Under the pieces are notes generated by a model, which saw only the letters and a list, made by a program, of their open reading frames with translations, did not search any database and was not told the DNA's origin. From NCBI GenBank assembly GCA_032768795.1, contig CP136494.1, positions 1,178,001-1,242,000 of the forward strand: a stretch of 64,000 nucleotides of DNA, in the 5' to 3' direction. A program made the translations under genes and the position numbers. Position 1 is the stretch's first letter. The number at the start of each line of letters is the position of its first letter. Below, one piece after another: positions 1 through 11,995 of this stretch. The stretch is from Tremella fuciformis (Eukaryota; Basidiomycota; Tremellomycetes; Tremellales; Tremellaceae).

Positions 1-254
1 AGGAACTCGGACCTGTGCAGGGTCAAAGGAAGGACTTTGGCTGACAGTCAGCCGACCTGGACAAGCTCGCGCAGGTCGAGGTGCAATACACCACGCTGCC
101 CGGATGGAAGACCGACATCTCGTCGTGCACATCGTACGAGCAGCTTCCCGAGGTGTGCAGGCAGTACGTCGAGTTTATCGAAAAGTTCCTCGGGGTGCCT
201 ATCAAGTACATCGGTGTGGGCCCCGCGCGCGAGTCTACCATTGTGCGGGGTTAG
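1..254 (+). CDS. ADE12: adenylosuccinate synthetase, C-terminal part (cut by window start)
   Basis: The last exon encodes the C-terminus of adenylosuccinate synthetase, which joins IMP and aspartate with GTP in the first committed step of AMP synthesis in the cytosol. The frame ending at the TAG of 252-254 reads VEVQYTTLPGW near base 80 and VEFIEKFLGVPIKYIGVGP near base 190, and both are family-typical. A TGA in this frame at 42-44 shows that a short intron precedes. The best fit is an intron of about 30-33 bases ending at the CTGACAG near 47 or the CAG near 51, with an upstream exon scrap at 1 to about 14-21. Most of the gene lies outside the window. It converges on the dehydrogenase ending at 348. 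Family call is secure; the exon edge is not. Confidence 0.85.
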
Positions 255-347
255 GAGACGCAGTGTCCAATCTTTCAACAGAACATCTAGAGTGGCCGAC
301 AGCATGCATAGAATGCGTCGTGGCTATTGTTGTTCTCTTCTTGTGGC

Positions 348-1368
348 TTACCACGGACAGACGCCGCCCTCGTGCTCGTGCCCGAGGCCAACGAGCTTGC
401 CTGCTTTCTCATCCCACTTGCCCTCGACGACGCCTTTGACAAATTCTGCGCCGGCAGAGACGGGGAAGGCCCCAATGCTCTTGAGGAAGTCGGTGCCGCG
501 GCCGAGGTTGGTGGCGAGCAGGCCGGGAGTGACCGCGATGACTTTGACCTGGGGGTCAGCCACAGGCAGCCGCCAGCCCCTCTACGTTAACTCCCACAAG
601 AAGCAAAGACGGGTGAGAGGCGGTTAAAAAAGGAGACGGTGTAGACGTACGTGCTTATCGGCTCCGAGCCAGCGGTACCACTCCCTCATCAACATGTTCT
701 CGGCCGCCTTGCTCACGCGATAAGCGGGCGACCACAGCTTCTTGAGAGACTTTGGCCATCCGGGCTCGTCGGGCGGCGCATCCACGGGGAAGAGCGCCTT
801 TTCGTGGTACGAGAACGAGCCGACGCTCGAGCTGATGAAGACCAGCCGGGGCGTGGGCTTGCGGCTGGCAAGCAGGAGCGGGGCGAAGGTCCAGCTGAGG
901 ATGTGGGTGCCGGTGAGGTTGACGTCAAAGGTGGTATTGAGCACTTGGCGCCACGTCTGCGAGCCGTCCTCGAAGTTGTGGTCGAGGAGCACGCCTATCG
1001 CCGTCAGCGCGCGAGCGAGCGAAGCGAGTGCCTGTCTTGGCGCACGGTACACCGTGCGGGAGAACGATGGACTCGCCTGCATTGTTCACCAGGACGTCCA
1101 CATGGCCCACGCGCTCTTTGACAGTCTCGAAAGCGGACTCGATGGACTTGTCGTCGGCCAGGTCCAGCTGGACTGCCCAGACCGTCGTTGCGCTGTTCCC
1201 CTTGCTGCCGCCTTGGACCTCCTTGACTGCCTTCTCGCCGTTCGTGGCGGACCGCGAGCCGAGGATGAGCTCGTACGCCTCTGGCGCGGCGTAGAGCGCT
1301 TGGATGGTTGCGAGGCCGAGGCCGGCGTTGGCCCCGGTCACGAGGACGACGGTGCGGTCGGCTGACAT
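348..1368 (-). CDS. short-chain dehydrogenase/reductase, copy 1 of 3
   Basis: Classical SDR with a Rossmann fold that uses NAD(P)H on a carbonyl or alcohol substrate that cannot be inferred here. Visible motifs are the cofactor loop TGANAGLGL near the start, NNAG near base 1085, an ISSSVGS serine strand, the catalytic YRVSK and a VTPGLLATNL segment near base 530. The ATG is at 1366-1368. Two introns fit: about 1052-988, and one from the GTACGT donor near 650 to the CAG just before VKVIAVTPG near 550. The stop is TAA at 348-350. It resembles the next two genes over its whole length and has the same orientation, so local duplication is likely. The fold call is firm; the substrate is unknown. 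Confidence 0.85.
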
Positions 1369-1642
1369 GATGGGGTGTAGGTGCTCAAGCTTTGAGGTTG
1401 CTTCTCGTTTTGGGTGACTGGCTACACTGCTGCATGGAGAAGTGGGGCTTGTTCTCAAATGTAGGTCGTATAATGTATAGTCGCACGGGATGCGGAGGTC
1501 GGTCGTGCCCGTCGGCGGTGGAGGTGATGTAAGTCGATCCGTGCCTGCTTGACAATCCACGCCCGTCGGCGTGCGCTATCTACAGCATGTCCCTATCGCG
1601 GAGGCATTCCGTGCATCTGTCTGATTACAGACAGTATCGATC

Positions 1643-2491
1643 TCACCACGCATGCACGCCATCGCTGCCTATCATCTCGCCCTGATGCTCGTCCCATTCG
1701 CCCCGCACCACGGCCGCGCAGAACTCGCCGCCCACCCTGGGGTCCATCGCGCCAAACTGCCTCAGCGTCTCCCTGAGTCCTCCGAGATCCGTGGCGAGCC
1801 AGCCGGGCGTGACGCCCAGCACGCGCACGTTGTCGTTGGCGAGCAGCCGCGCCCACTCGCGCATGAGCATGTTGACCGCGGCCTTGCTGGCGCGGTAGGC
1901 GGGCACCGCGAGCGGCGAGGCGGGCTTGGGCCAGCCGGCGGGCGGGGATGTGTCCATCGGCAGACCCGCGATGGGGGGACTGACATGCTCGGCGAGCGAG
2001 CCGACGGAGGAGGTGATGAAGATCAACCTTGCGCGGCGCGAGGCGACGAGCAGCGGTGCACAGTGCCATGCGACGAGGTGAGAGCCCGTCACGTTGACGG
2101 AGAGCGTGCGGTTCCATACTTCGGCTTGGGGGAGCGTGCCGTCTGCCGCCCGCTGGTCCAGCTGGGTTCCTGCATTTCAGCTGACTGTCTGCTGCGAGGA
2201 CCACTTACCGGCGTTATTGACGACGACGTCCAGGTGGCCCAGCTTGGACCGGATCGTCTCAGCTGCTGCGCGCACGCTGCTCTCGTCTTCCACGTCGAGC
2301 TGCACGACCCACGCGTCGCTCTGATCGCCCTTGGCTTCCTTCTTCAGCTCAGCCAGGGCCGCCTCGCCGCGCTGGACAGAGCGCGAGCCGATGATGATCT
2401 CGTACGACCCCGGCGAGCGCCATAGCGCTTTGGCGATCTCGAGCCCGAGGCCCGTGTTGCCGCCCGTGATGAGCACCGACTGCTTTTCCAT
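1643..2491 (-). CDS. short-chain dehydrogenase/reductase, copy 2 of 3
   Basis: Second member of the SDR array. It has TGGNTGLGL at the N-terminus, NNAG, ITSSVGS, the catalytic YRASK and GVTPGWLATDL. The ATG is at 2489-2491. One intron of about 39 bases splits the gene just after NNAG (GTAAGT donor near 2210, TGCAG acceptor near 2172). The exon after it begins TQLDQRAADG and stays open to the stop at 1643. The intron right after the NNAG motif is shared with the third copy, which supports common descent. Probably a cytosolic NADPH-dependent carbonyl reductase (inference). No targeting signal is seen. Confidence 0.87.
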
Positions 2492-2724
2492 GGCGAGGGC
2501 TTGATATGTTTATTTGCTGCAAGCTGATCTATTGAGGACAGCTGTAGTCACTCGAGCCACAGCCCATGCATCGTGCCCTTCGTGCATAGGCAAGCTTTTG
2601 TATGTCGCTACGAGAACGATCATGGCCGAGGTCATGGTGGAGGGGGAGGATCACCTCCACCCCCGCATCGCCGACGCCGAGCCTCGCAACTTTCTGCCTG
2701 TTACAACAGCATTACATGCAGATA

Positions 2725-3580
2725 CTACCACTCGATAACCCCCTCGCGGCTGACCATCGTCCCCGCCAGGCCGTCCTGCTCTCCATCCACGAAAGTTTTG
2801 ACGAAGGCCGCGCCCACACTGGGCTCAGCTGCCCCCAGCTGGCGGAGCCGCTCATGCCCCTCGCCCAAATTAGTCGCCAGCAGTCCAGGCGCTACGATGA
2901 ACACCTTGACTCCGTCCGCATCAAGCCATCGTGCCCATGTGCATGCGGCCATATTGACACCGGCCTTGCTGCTGCGATAAGACCACATGTGGAAGATATC
3001 GGTCGCTTTTGGCCAGCCTGTCGCCGCAGGCGAGTCGGACGTGAATATCTCTGCTGATCCTATGGCATGGAGAGATGCCGTCCCAGACGAGATGAATATG
3101 ATACGCGGAGGCTGAGCTTCGGAGGCCAAGAGGAGCGGTGCGAAAGCCCATGTGACGATGTGCTGCGAGGTGACGTTGGTCGAGAGTGTCTTGTTCCACA
3201 TGGCCCGGATGTCCGAGAGGCTGGACGTGGGAAGCAAGTCGGCGTCGAGCTGCACCCCTGTTCTCAGCCGTTCTTTGTGGGTCAGACCCACCCGCGTTGT
3301 TGATGAGCACATCTATGCGGCCCACCTTCCGCTTGACAGTGTCGACGGCCGCCTCGATCGAGCGATCATCTTCCACGTCCAGCTGCAGCGCCCACGCAAG
3401 CGAACCATGCAGGCTGCCCGTGGACTGCGCCAGCAGTGCCTCGACGGCTGCTTCGCCCTTCTGGATTGACCGCGCCCCGATTATGACCTCGTACGCCGTG
3501 TCAGATCTCAGCAGCGCCCGGGCAGTCTCAAAGCCGAGACCACTGTTCGCACCGGTGATCAGGACGATCGGCCTCATCAC
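2725..3580 (-). CDS. short-chain dehydrogenase/reductase, copy 3 of 3
   Basis: Third SDR in the array, starting MMRPIVLITGANSGLGFE. It has NNAG, IFISSGTAS, the catalytic YRSSK and VAPGLLATNLGEG. One intron of about 34 bases (GTGGGT to AACAG, near 3290-3257) interrupts the gene just after NNAG, at the same position as in the neighbouring copy. The gene ends EGVIEW at 2725. The motif serine sits in ISSGTAS rather than ISSSVGS, so this copy has drifted most around the substrate-side loop. Its start faces the AA11-like gene across a 571-base shared upstream region. Confidence 0.87.
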
Positions 3581-4151
3581 GGTTCGCAGAGGAGAACAAT
3601 GACATGACGTGGTGGGCTCGCCCTCGATCTATAGTTAGTTCGTCGGAAAGTGCCATTGTGCGCCATGTAACTTGCTATCTTTTGTAATGTCACCCTTTCG
3701 ATTTAGGATTTTTACTAAAGGGGCCAAGAGAGATGAAACGGTGATCCCCCCTTGTTTCACATGTCATGCATGACGCGTGTGTGGCACCCGGCATCTCTGC
3801 TCGCACTTTACATCTTTGTGTGCGGCCTTTTTATGCTTCCTTTTCATCTGTCCCTCTTCCTCCTTCCTCCCTTTCCTCGACTCCTCACCTTCTCCAGCAC
3901 TCTTCAAGCAGGTATTTCAGTCTTGGCAGCCTCACCGGCACCGCAGCATTCCCGCACCACATCCTCTTCACTGCCTGTACGTCTGCACGGCTCTCGCCGG
4001 CGGCGGTGACCAAAGGCAGGTCGGGTTGACTGATGGCCAGGGCGCAGAGAAGAGCATCAGCCTCGACGGCACCACATTCTTTTTTGGACTCCGTGTACGC
4101 CGCTGAGCAGCTTGTGGATCGAGTGCTCGCTGCCACCTCACCGACAACATC
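3581..4151. promoter_or_regulatory. divergent upstream region, SDR copy 3 / AA11-like gene
   Basis: No gene seen. The right half (about 3820-4000) is pyrimidine-rich on the plus strand, with runs such as cctccttcctccctttcc, as is common before fungal start codons. Short open frames here lack any family motif. Expected to hold both promoters and 5' leaders. Confidence 0.5.
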
Positions 4152-5501
4152 ATGCTTGCGACCACTTTCCTCACTGCAGTCGGGCTGCTGGCCACAGCCC
4201 GCGCCCACCTCGAGCTGTCCAATCCCTTCCCCATCAAGTCCAACCTCGACCCAGACGTCGGCTATACCGACAAGGGTAAGTTGCTTCCTATGTTCTGTCC
4301 CGATGGACTGACTCGAAGACTACTCGTACACCTCGCCGCTTGTGACTTCCGGCACCTACCCCTGCAAGGTAAGTCGTCCTCCCGAACGTCCTCTGCAGAG
4401 CCAGTATCAGGATGAGCATTTCAACTACGTAGACCCTCGTACACGAGGATCAATGCCCAAACTTTAGCGATCTGATCAGCGCCCCTCCCCGCGTCCCCAT
4501 ATCGCTCGGACGGCGGGTAGACACAGACTGATGACCAGGGATACCTCGATTCGGGCGCCTCGCTCCTCACGTCCAAAGCCACCATCACCCCGGGGCAAGA
4601 CTTCACCTACACCGTGACCGGCAGTGCTACACACGGGGGCGGGTCGTGCCAACTCTCGCTGTCCTACGACAATGGAACGACCTGGTCTGTCATCTTTTCG
4701 CAGATGGGCGGGTGCCCCATCGAGGACATGACCAACACCATCACCTTCCCCACCGAGGCTCCTGCTGGCCAGGCCGTCTTCGCGTGGGGCTGGTTCAACC
4801 TCGAGGGCAATCGCGAGATGTACCACAACTGCGCCATCGTCACCATTGCCGATGGCGGGAGTGGCGATCTGAGCAACACGCAAGACTTCCCCACGCCTTT
4901 CGTCGCCAATGCCGGCGTCAACGACTGCCACACCGTCGAGGGCGTCAGTGTGGTCTTCCCCAATCCCGGCAAGTATGTCAAGTACGGCGGCGACTACTCC
5001 TCCAGCAAGCCCACGACGCCGGCGGGTTTCACGGGCACCAATTGCGTCGGTCCAGGCGCTTCGAGCGGAGGCAGCAGCAGCGGCAGCGGCAGCGGGACAG
5101 CGGCCGCTTCTGTCCCTGCATCAACGGATGTGACCACTACTTCGTCATCCGAGGCTGTTTCCACCCCTGCAGCCACAATCCCTATCACGGGCGCCACTTC
5201 GCCCATCGCATCACCCGTCACGTCTGCCTCGGGTTCAGTAGAGACCGCTCCATCCACTGAATCAGCCGCCACTTCGACCCTCGTCACTGCCCAACACGCG
5301 GTCGATCCGACTCCCAGCTCCGACACGACCACAGCGACATCGGCAGCAGGAGTGGGGAGCGGCTCGACGTGCAACCGCAAGCGACGCAGACGGGCGTTGT
5401 CGTCGCCTGTACCGGGGCACACTGAGAGGCGCCACGAGCGACGACACGAGCGCTTAGTGCGGCGGCGAACGCGCCGCGGCTTGGCCGGTAAAGCAGCGTG
5501 A
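4152..5501 (+). CDS. secreted AA11-like lytic polysaccharide monooxygenase
   Basis: Probable copper enzyme that oxidatively cleaves chitin-like polysaccharide outside the cell. The signal peptide ends ARA and leaves an N-terminal His (residue 19), the first half of the copper histidine brace. The second brace histidine is His90 in GSATHGGGSCQLSLSYD. A GNREMYHNCA segment carries the axial Tyr; AA11 enzymes share GGGSC and NREMYMNCA. Exons fit 4152-4275, 4319-4368 and 4539-5501. The second intron (about 170 bases) is unusually long for this window and could hide another splice form. After the core comes a Ser/Thr-rich linker with a GSGSG stretch, then a very basic Arg/His-rich tail with no chitin-binding module. 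About 378 residues. Related non-AA11 families with the same brace cannot be excluded. Confidence 0.75.
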
Positions 5502-5834
5502 GATCCTCTGTGAGGATCGTCAACATCTAAACCATCACCTTGATCGTAATCCTGCAGCACCGGTTGCCAGCTTTGTAGCGACATTGTGTCGTACGATATA
5601 TCAGTATCCAATGCATGCCGTGCGTGCTGGACGTGATCCTTTCAGGACCGAGTACAGGTAGCCGGCGCGGTCAGTAAGGTAATCAGCCGCACTCATACCC
5701 CTGTGCATATGATACAGATTTTCTTGCAGTGATTGGACACGGATGTTTATGTGCTAGGTAGATAGTTGATGGCAAGCCAGTGGCGATCACCCTGTCCCAT
5801 GCCAGAAGCACGGGCGGACTGGGGATGGATGGTG
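5502..5834. other. convergent intergenic region
   Basis: Lies between the stops of the AA11-like gene and the ABC transporter. No coding signal or clear repeat seen. It presumably carries both 3' untranslated ends. Confidence 0.4.
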
Positions 5835-8800
5835 TCAGAATCGCAACGCCTCGGCGGCCTGGATGTCAGCTCCACCGGGTTTCAAGCAGCGAGGGAGACC
5901 CACGACGAGGTCCTCCTCGGTGAGACTGCTCTTCTGGCACATCTCATAGAATATGCCGCCGGCCTTGAAGAGATTGAGGGGCGAGTCGAACTCGGCGACC
6001 TGGCCGTCGGACATGACGAGTATCCTGTCGTAGCCCAGGATCGTCCTGAGGCGATGGGCGATGCACAGCAGCGTGCGATCGCCAAACTCGGCGCGGATCG
6101 TCTCTTGGATCTTGGCGTCCGTCTCAATGTCCACGCTGGCGGTGGCTTCGTCGAGGACGATGACCTTGCTGCCGCGCACGAGCGCGCGGGCGAGCGAGAC
6201 GAGCGAGCGCTCGCCGACGGACAGGTTGCCGCCTTCTTCCTCGACGACCGTGTCGAGCGTGAAGCGCCTCTGGCCTTGTCCTTGGGATTGCGTCGGCGTG
6301 GACGCGCCCGTGTCGGACGAGATGTCGGACGAGTCGCGCGCCTTGTCTTTCTCTTTCTCTTTCTCGAGCGACAAACGCGGCGGCGTAGAGGAAGGGATGA
6401 GGTGCGCGCGCTTGAGCGTGTCGTACAGCTCGGCATCGGTGCGGGTGTGGAAGGGGTCGATATTGGACCGCAGGGTCCCCGAGAACAGGAGCGGGTCTTG
6501 CGGGATGATGGACACGCCCGAGCGGAGGTCGTTCAAGCCGATTTTCGAAACATCGTGGCCGTCAATCGTGATTGAGCCCGAGGACAGCTCGGCGAGCCGG
6601 AAAAGCGCCACCATGATAGACGACTGATTGTCAGCATGACGATTTGCTCAACCATCTGGCGACTCACTTTCCCTGCACCCGTCCGTCCCACCACACCAAT
6701 CTTCTCCGCCGCGCCGATGCTCAGACTCAAGCCCTTGAGCACGTCCTCCAATTCTGGGCGGTAGCGCATCCGGACGTCCTTGAACTCGATCCGGCCCTCC
6801 TGCGGCCACTCCTTTGGCGGCTGTGTCCCTGCAATCTTGTGAGGGGGCTCCTGCGCCAATTCAGTCGCATAGTGGATGACACGTTCCGCGCCGACCATGT
6901 CGTTCTCGACCTCGGCTAGCTGACGCACCAGCCATGAGAAGCTCTGCTGCACCGTCATGATGGTCGATAGCGCAAGACCACCGCTCGAGGCTGATATGTG
7001 GTGATCCAGGATGAAGATGAGTCCGACCGCCAAGGTGAGGAGCGATCCGAGGAAATCCAGCCGGATGCCCAACCAACGCTGATTGATGATTGTCAGATAG
7101 TAGGCACGGTTCTCGATATCCATCTTCTTGACGTTGTCTCCCAAGAAGCGATCCGATTCGCCATAAGATCGAATGGTAGCGATACCCGATAGTGATTCGG
7201 AGAAATGTGAGTACAGGGCCGAACGCAGGATAGCGTCAATGCGCTTGAACTCCCTTGAAGACCGGCGATAGAAAGCCGCGGCCTGGATGTACAGCAGTGT
7301 CACGACACCCATGGCGATGAGGAAGTATGGCGCGATGATGGCGATCAAGATGACGGCTCCGATGATGTTGCCCAGCGTTGACACGGCCATACGCATAGCG
7401 TCACTGAGCGTGTTGTCGAGGGTATCGATGTCTTTCGCGAAACGGTTCATGATGCGGCCCAGGGGGTTGGTATCGTAGAACGATTGAGGTGCAAACATGG
7501 CACGAGTGATTGCGCTGCGATGTAATTCGACCGAGGCAAAGTAGTTGAGCATGGCGTTGGTAAAACCCTGGAAGAAGAGCGCAATGGCCGAGCCGACACC
7601 GAGAGCGGCGTAGACCCCCATGTACCATCCGTTCGGGTGGTCCCAGCGCTTCTCTTCCCACCACACTAGCCAGAAAGACACGACCACGGTGAACGCTTGT
7701 GCAAGAGTGACGGAAGTGAGTACTGCCGGAAGCATGAACTGGCCCTTGCCTGCTTTGAAGTACTGCATCCAGGTTCCGCCCTTGAGACCGCCGATGTTTC
7801 GCTCCTCGACCTGCATGAGCGATCGTCCGGTACCTTTGACAACGAGGTCGGCGCGGTTGTAAGTTTTCGTCGGAACGGACTGAGCGATGGCTTCCTGCTC
7901 GTTCTCATCTGCAGCCTCGGCAGCATCTTCAGCGCCAAATTCACTGATGAGGCGGGAGAAGGCACGACCGGATGCCTTCAACTCCTTGTATGTGCCTTGC
8001 TCGGCGACGCGGCCATCGTCCATGAGAATGATGTTGTCGACGTAAGGTAAGAAGTGCAGGGCGTGTGTGACTAGAATACGGGTCTTGCCATTTAGAGCAC
8101 CGAGGATGGCATTGAAGAAGACAGCTTTCCCAACACCGGCATCCAGAGCGGACAGAGGATCGTCCAGGGCGATGATGTCAGCGTTGAAGTAGATCGCACG
8201 CGCGATGTTGACTCGTTGCTTCTGGCCGCCAGAAAGGTTGATACCCTTTTCTCCGATTTCTGTGCCATCTCCGTCTTCGAGCAACTCCAGATCAGCCTCG
8301 AGTGAGGCATCTCGCACAGCAGCCCAGTACCGCTCTTCATCCCAAGGTTGACCAAACACGATATTCTCTCGGACCGTAGCGTTCTGTATCCAGGGAGTCT
8401 GAGCGCACAGAGCGGTTGTCCCGCTGAAGGTGACTTTGCCGTCCGTGCGTCTCATCTCGCCCATAAGACCTTGAAGCAGGGAAGACTTGCCGGAACCGAT
8501 AGCACCGACGATGGCGGTGAGTGAGCCTCGAGGGATAGACAGGTCGATATCGTTCAATTTGAAGATTCGCTCAGCGCTCTCAGCCTCCATCTTTTCGTCT
8601 ACTCCAGGCCCGGTCGCAGGCAGACCACCCTCTTGGTAGGCGGCGGCTTCGGCGATACCAGGCTTCTTCGAAACAATATCGGCGTGAGCCAGAGCAGCAG
8701 CATCGATCTTGCCCTTCTTCTTGTTCCAGAACATCCTTCTTTTGGACTTCTTCTGCCCCTTCGGACCCTTGACGGGTACAGTGCCGCCCGTGATGGCTGC

Positions 8801-10611
8801 TGCGGTCTTGCCTTTGAGTTTGGCCATCACGTCGTCCGTCTCTACGGGTGCGGCGTCCCAGGAAAAGGAAGCGTGCTCGATGCGGACAGCCTCGTCCATG
8901 TCAGGGTCGACATTACGAGACTCGGTGATGACTTCGGCATCGAAGACTTTCTCAAGTCGACCAAAGGCGTTGGCTGCATCGGCGGCGGAAGACAGCGCAA
9001 GTGGCCAGATGATGAGTGGGAGTCGCATGAGCTGGAATAGCGTGATGACGGTGAAGATTGTCGCGGCTTTGAGTTCGTGTGCGGTGACACTATAGACGAC
9101 GAACGAGAGGATGGCAGCGAGCAGCGGCAAGGTCATGGCAAAGGCCATCATACCGGATCGGAAAATGAGGAGCTTGCGAATGTATTTGAGCTCCATGCCC
9201 CGTATGGCTCGCAATCGGTCGAGGAAAGGCACCTCCCATGCCATGAGCTTGACGATTCGCATGCCGCCGAGAACCTCTTGGAGCAATTTGACGCGCTTAT
9301 CCGTCCAGATCATGGCGCTCTTGCGGACTTTGAAGAGAGTCTTCATGACTCTGAGTTGAAGTGGCGTTACGACCGCCAAGAAAGCAATTCCTGGAAGTGC
9401 CGAATACCCCAGTTCAACGAGAAGGATGACCATGATGACGATGAACTGAATTGGGGATGTCCAGATCATGTGGAAGAAACCGGCCGCAAAGTCGATGCGA
9501 GAAACGTCGGTACCTGCATGTCAGCAAGAAGCGAAGGACAGGTAATGAGCATACTGATGTGGTTCACCAGCTTGCCATTTGGGATCTCGCCTCTCGATTT
9601 TTGAGTCAAACGCAGGGCTCGGTTGTAGATAGCACTGATCAGAGCGCCTCTGCCAAGCACTCCGACGCCCATACTGCGGACAAAGAAGTTGTGAATAGAC
9701 AAGGACGAGACGACCAGCATGACGAACAGTGCGATAGCGAGTCCGATGCCGTGTCCAACATTAGGATAGGGGAGGGCGCCGTCGCTTGCCTTTGCCGTTT
9801 GATACTTGGTAGACCAGGCAATGATCTGACGCATGACCAGAGGCGAGGTGGCGGCCGAAGTGTCGCCAATGATTTTGAACAGTCCACCTAGCCAGAAATA
9901 GGTGCCAAAAGTATCACTCATCGACCAAGCAAGCGATGGACTCTTCTTGCCAAATTTGGTTCGGTAATCGCGCTCTCTCTTTTCTCGGTGCGGCAACAAG
10001 GGGTAGAACCAATTTTGAGGCCACGGCAGAGGGGTATTTGGGTCGGCTAGCAACGCGTTGTAATCGTCTGCCCGTTTCCTCCTGCGAGCGTAGCTTTCAG
10101 CCAGCTTCCGGGACAATGGGGCAGCCGAGCGCGCCTCATCCATCTTCCAAAGATCTGTATCTTGCAATGGTCTAGCGGCTCCGAGTGCCATCATGGGACT
10201 GATCCAATTAAATATGAGGGTAGACACGATATTGGCGTTGACCTGAGGGGTGACTTGGGCATCATCGAGGGATAGCGGCGGTGGAGGCGGAGGGTATTTG
10301 GGGGTGAGGAAAGGTAGAGAGTGATGCCTGTGCATGAGTGAGAGATCGAGAGCGTCTCGGACGGTAGATGCAGCTCACCATCGAGGTTGGGTGTAACGGC
10401 CGCCTGCAACATCTTTCAATCGTTCTCTGCCTGAGCGCTTGTCAACGACGACGAGCATTTGTTTCTTTTTCCCCTCCTCGTCCAGCTCGAGAACTCCCTT
10501 CTCCTCGAAATGATCATTGTCCGAAGTGGTCGTGGCAGCTTTGTCATCGTTGATCTTGCTCGATCCGGGCTCACGGCTCGAGGAAGAGGTCGAAGGGGTT
10601 GCATCGGGCAT
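5835..10611 (-). CDS. ABCC-type multidrug/oligomycin transporter, Yor1-like
   Basis: Full ABC exporter of about 1546 residues in four exons (10611-10379, 10327-9555, 9513-6668, 6623-5835). The order is a charged N-terminal tail, membrane domain 1, nucleotide domain 1, membrane domain 2, nucleotide domain 2. Domain 1 has Walker A GAIGSGKSS near residue 671, signature LSGGQKQR and Walker B IIALDDP. Domain 2 has Walker A GRTGAGK, split by the last intron, signature LSVGERSL and Walker B VIVLDEATASVD. RALRLTQKSRGE and LVNHISTDVSRID in membrane domain 1 match yeast Yor1-type pumps, which export organic anions and drugs at the plasma membrane. A charged low-complexity insert (EKEKEKDKARDSS) lies between Walker A and the signature of domain 2. 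The exact substrate is unknown. Confidence 0.92.
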
Positions 10612-11962
10612 TGCTGATGGGACGATGATCGCCTTTGCAACAGTCTAGTGGGATGAATGATAGATAGCCGAGTCGTATGGGGGGTACAAGCAGTGCAACG
10701 TCGCTCGAGGACCTTGTGAGCAGCGATTGGAATGACGATGTGAGCGATTCAATGTCCGAGAAGATCGGGGTTTGTTTTGGGTGTTTCACCAGTCCGAACC
10801 CCCTGGCGGCGCGGGCGTCGACGAACGAGCGATCACTCTGTGTGTCAAGAAGGCGAACGGGTGAAATGTACACAGATGAAATCGAAGACAGATGCGAAAG
10901 AGAGACAGAGAGAAGGAGAGAAGGGGGGACGGTGTTGTGACCCGCTGACCGCCCCTGTCATGCCTCTTTAAACCTCGGTCGCCGCGTGGTGGCACCTCGG
11001 CCATTTCCGATTCGCCACCCCCGCACTCGTCCACAAAGAAGAAGACGGTTCCGTGTATCCCAATTTCGACTCTTTTTCCGCACTGTCAAGACTCCCCGCT
11101 CGTCGACTCGAAGACACGTCTGACTCGACTCTCGACAACCAGCTGCATGCACGTTGACTTCTCCCAAAGGAAGTCCAGAAACGCTCGAGTGCTTCTTTTT
11201 GGATGGACAGGTGATGGCCCCACGGTGCCTGAACCTGGATCCCAGGCCGCCCCGCCGGAATCGACCCCATATGGAAGGTTCAGAATACCGAGTGATGATG
11301 AATCAGCAGCGTCACAGATGACTGCCGGAGTTGACGGCTATGCGGGAATGCAATGCCAGCTGGACCATGCTCACCGCCGCTCATAGCTCTCCTGGTCATG
11401 TCTCCGCCGAGACAATGCGGGACCGACTCGGCGACCGCACATCGAGGGCGAGTCGAAATTAACCGACGAGACCGCCCTCAAGGGTAGTCGGACTCGGTTG
11501 TCGGCGTATAAGACGATTCTACCGACATCTTCTCAACCTTTCGCTCTTTCATCTTTGAGATCATGAAGGATCTAAGAGCGCCCTGGGTCAGTTGAGACTG
11601 TCTCTCGCTATGACTTCGGGGCGATTTCGCTTCGTTCTTAGCTCGGGACGCCCTCAAGATCCTCTGTCACCCTTGTGCCCTTCAAGCGGCCAGCGGTCAT
11701 GAACAGAACAACCAACACTCCTAGCTGTTCGATCAACGCCAGATATGTCTCTCTGACCCTGCTCAACAACCGACTAAGATGTCTGCATGGATGCTGACGA
11801 GGTCTTGTTTGTGACGGCTTGAAACGGGTTCGATGAGCGAGGAAGGTAGGGGTTGGGTGATGGTGTCTGTGCGTCAACCCGCTCAGACCACCCACATCGG
11901 CCATCCATCCTTCCTCTCAGCTCGCTACCACACCGCTCTTGTCTTTGCATCTTTTCTCCTTT

Positions 11963-11995
<33 letters not shown>

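Noticed and set aside
1593..2425. Long overlapping open frames on both strands over SDR copy 2
   Set aside because: Only the frame carrying NNAG, YRASK and the cofactor loop makes family sense; others are GC-driven shadows.
5766..6575. 269-codon plus-strand open frame across the ABC transporter end
   Set aside because: Mirror of the nucleotide-binding domain on the other strand, a common shadow in GC-rich genes.
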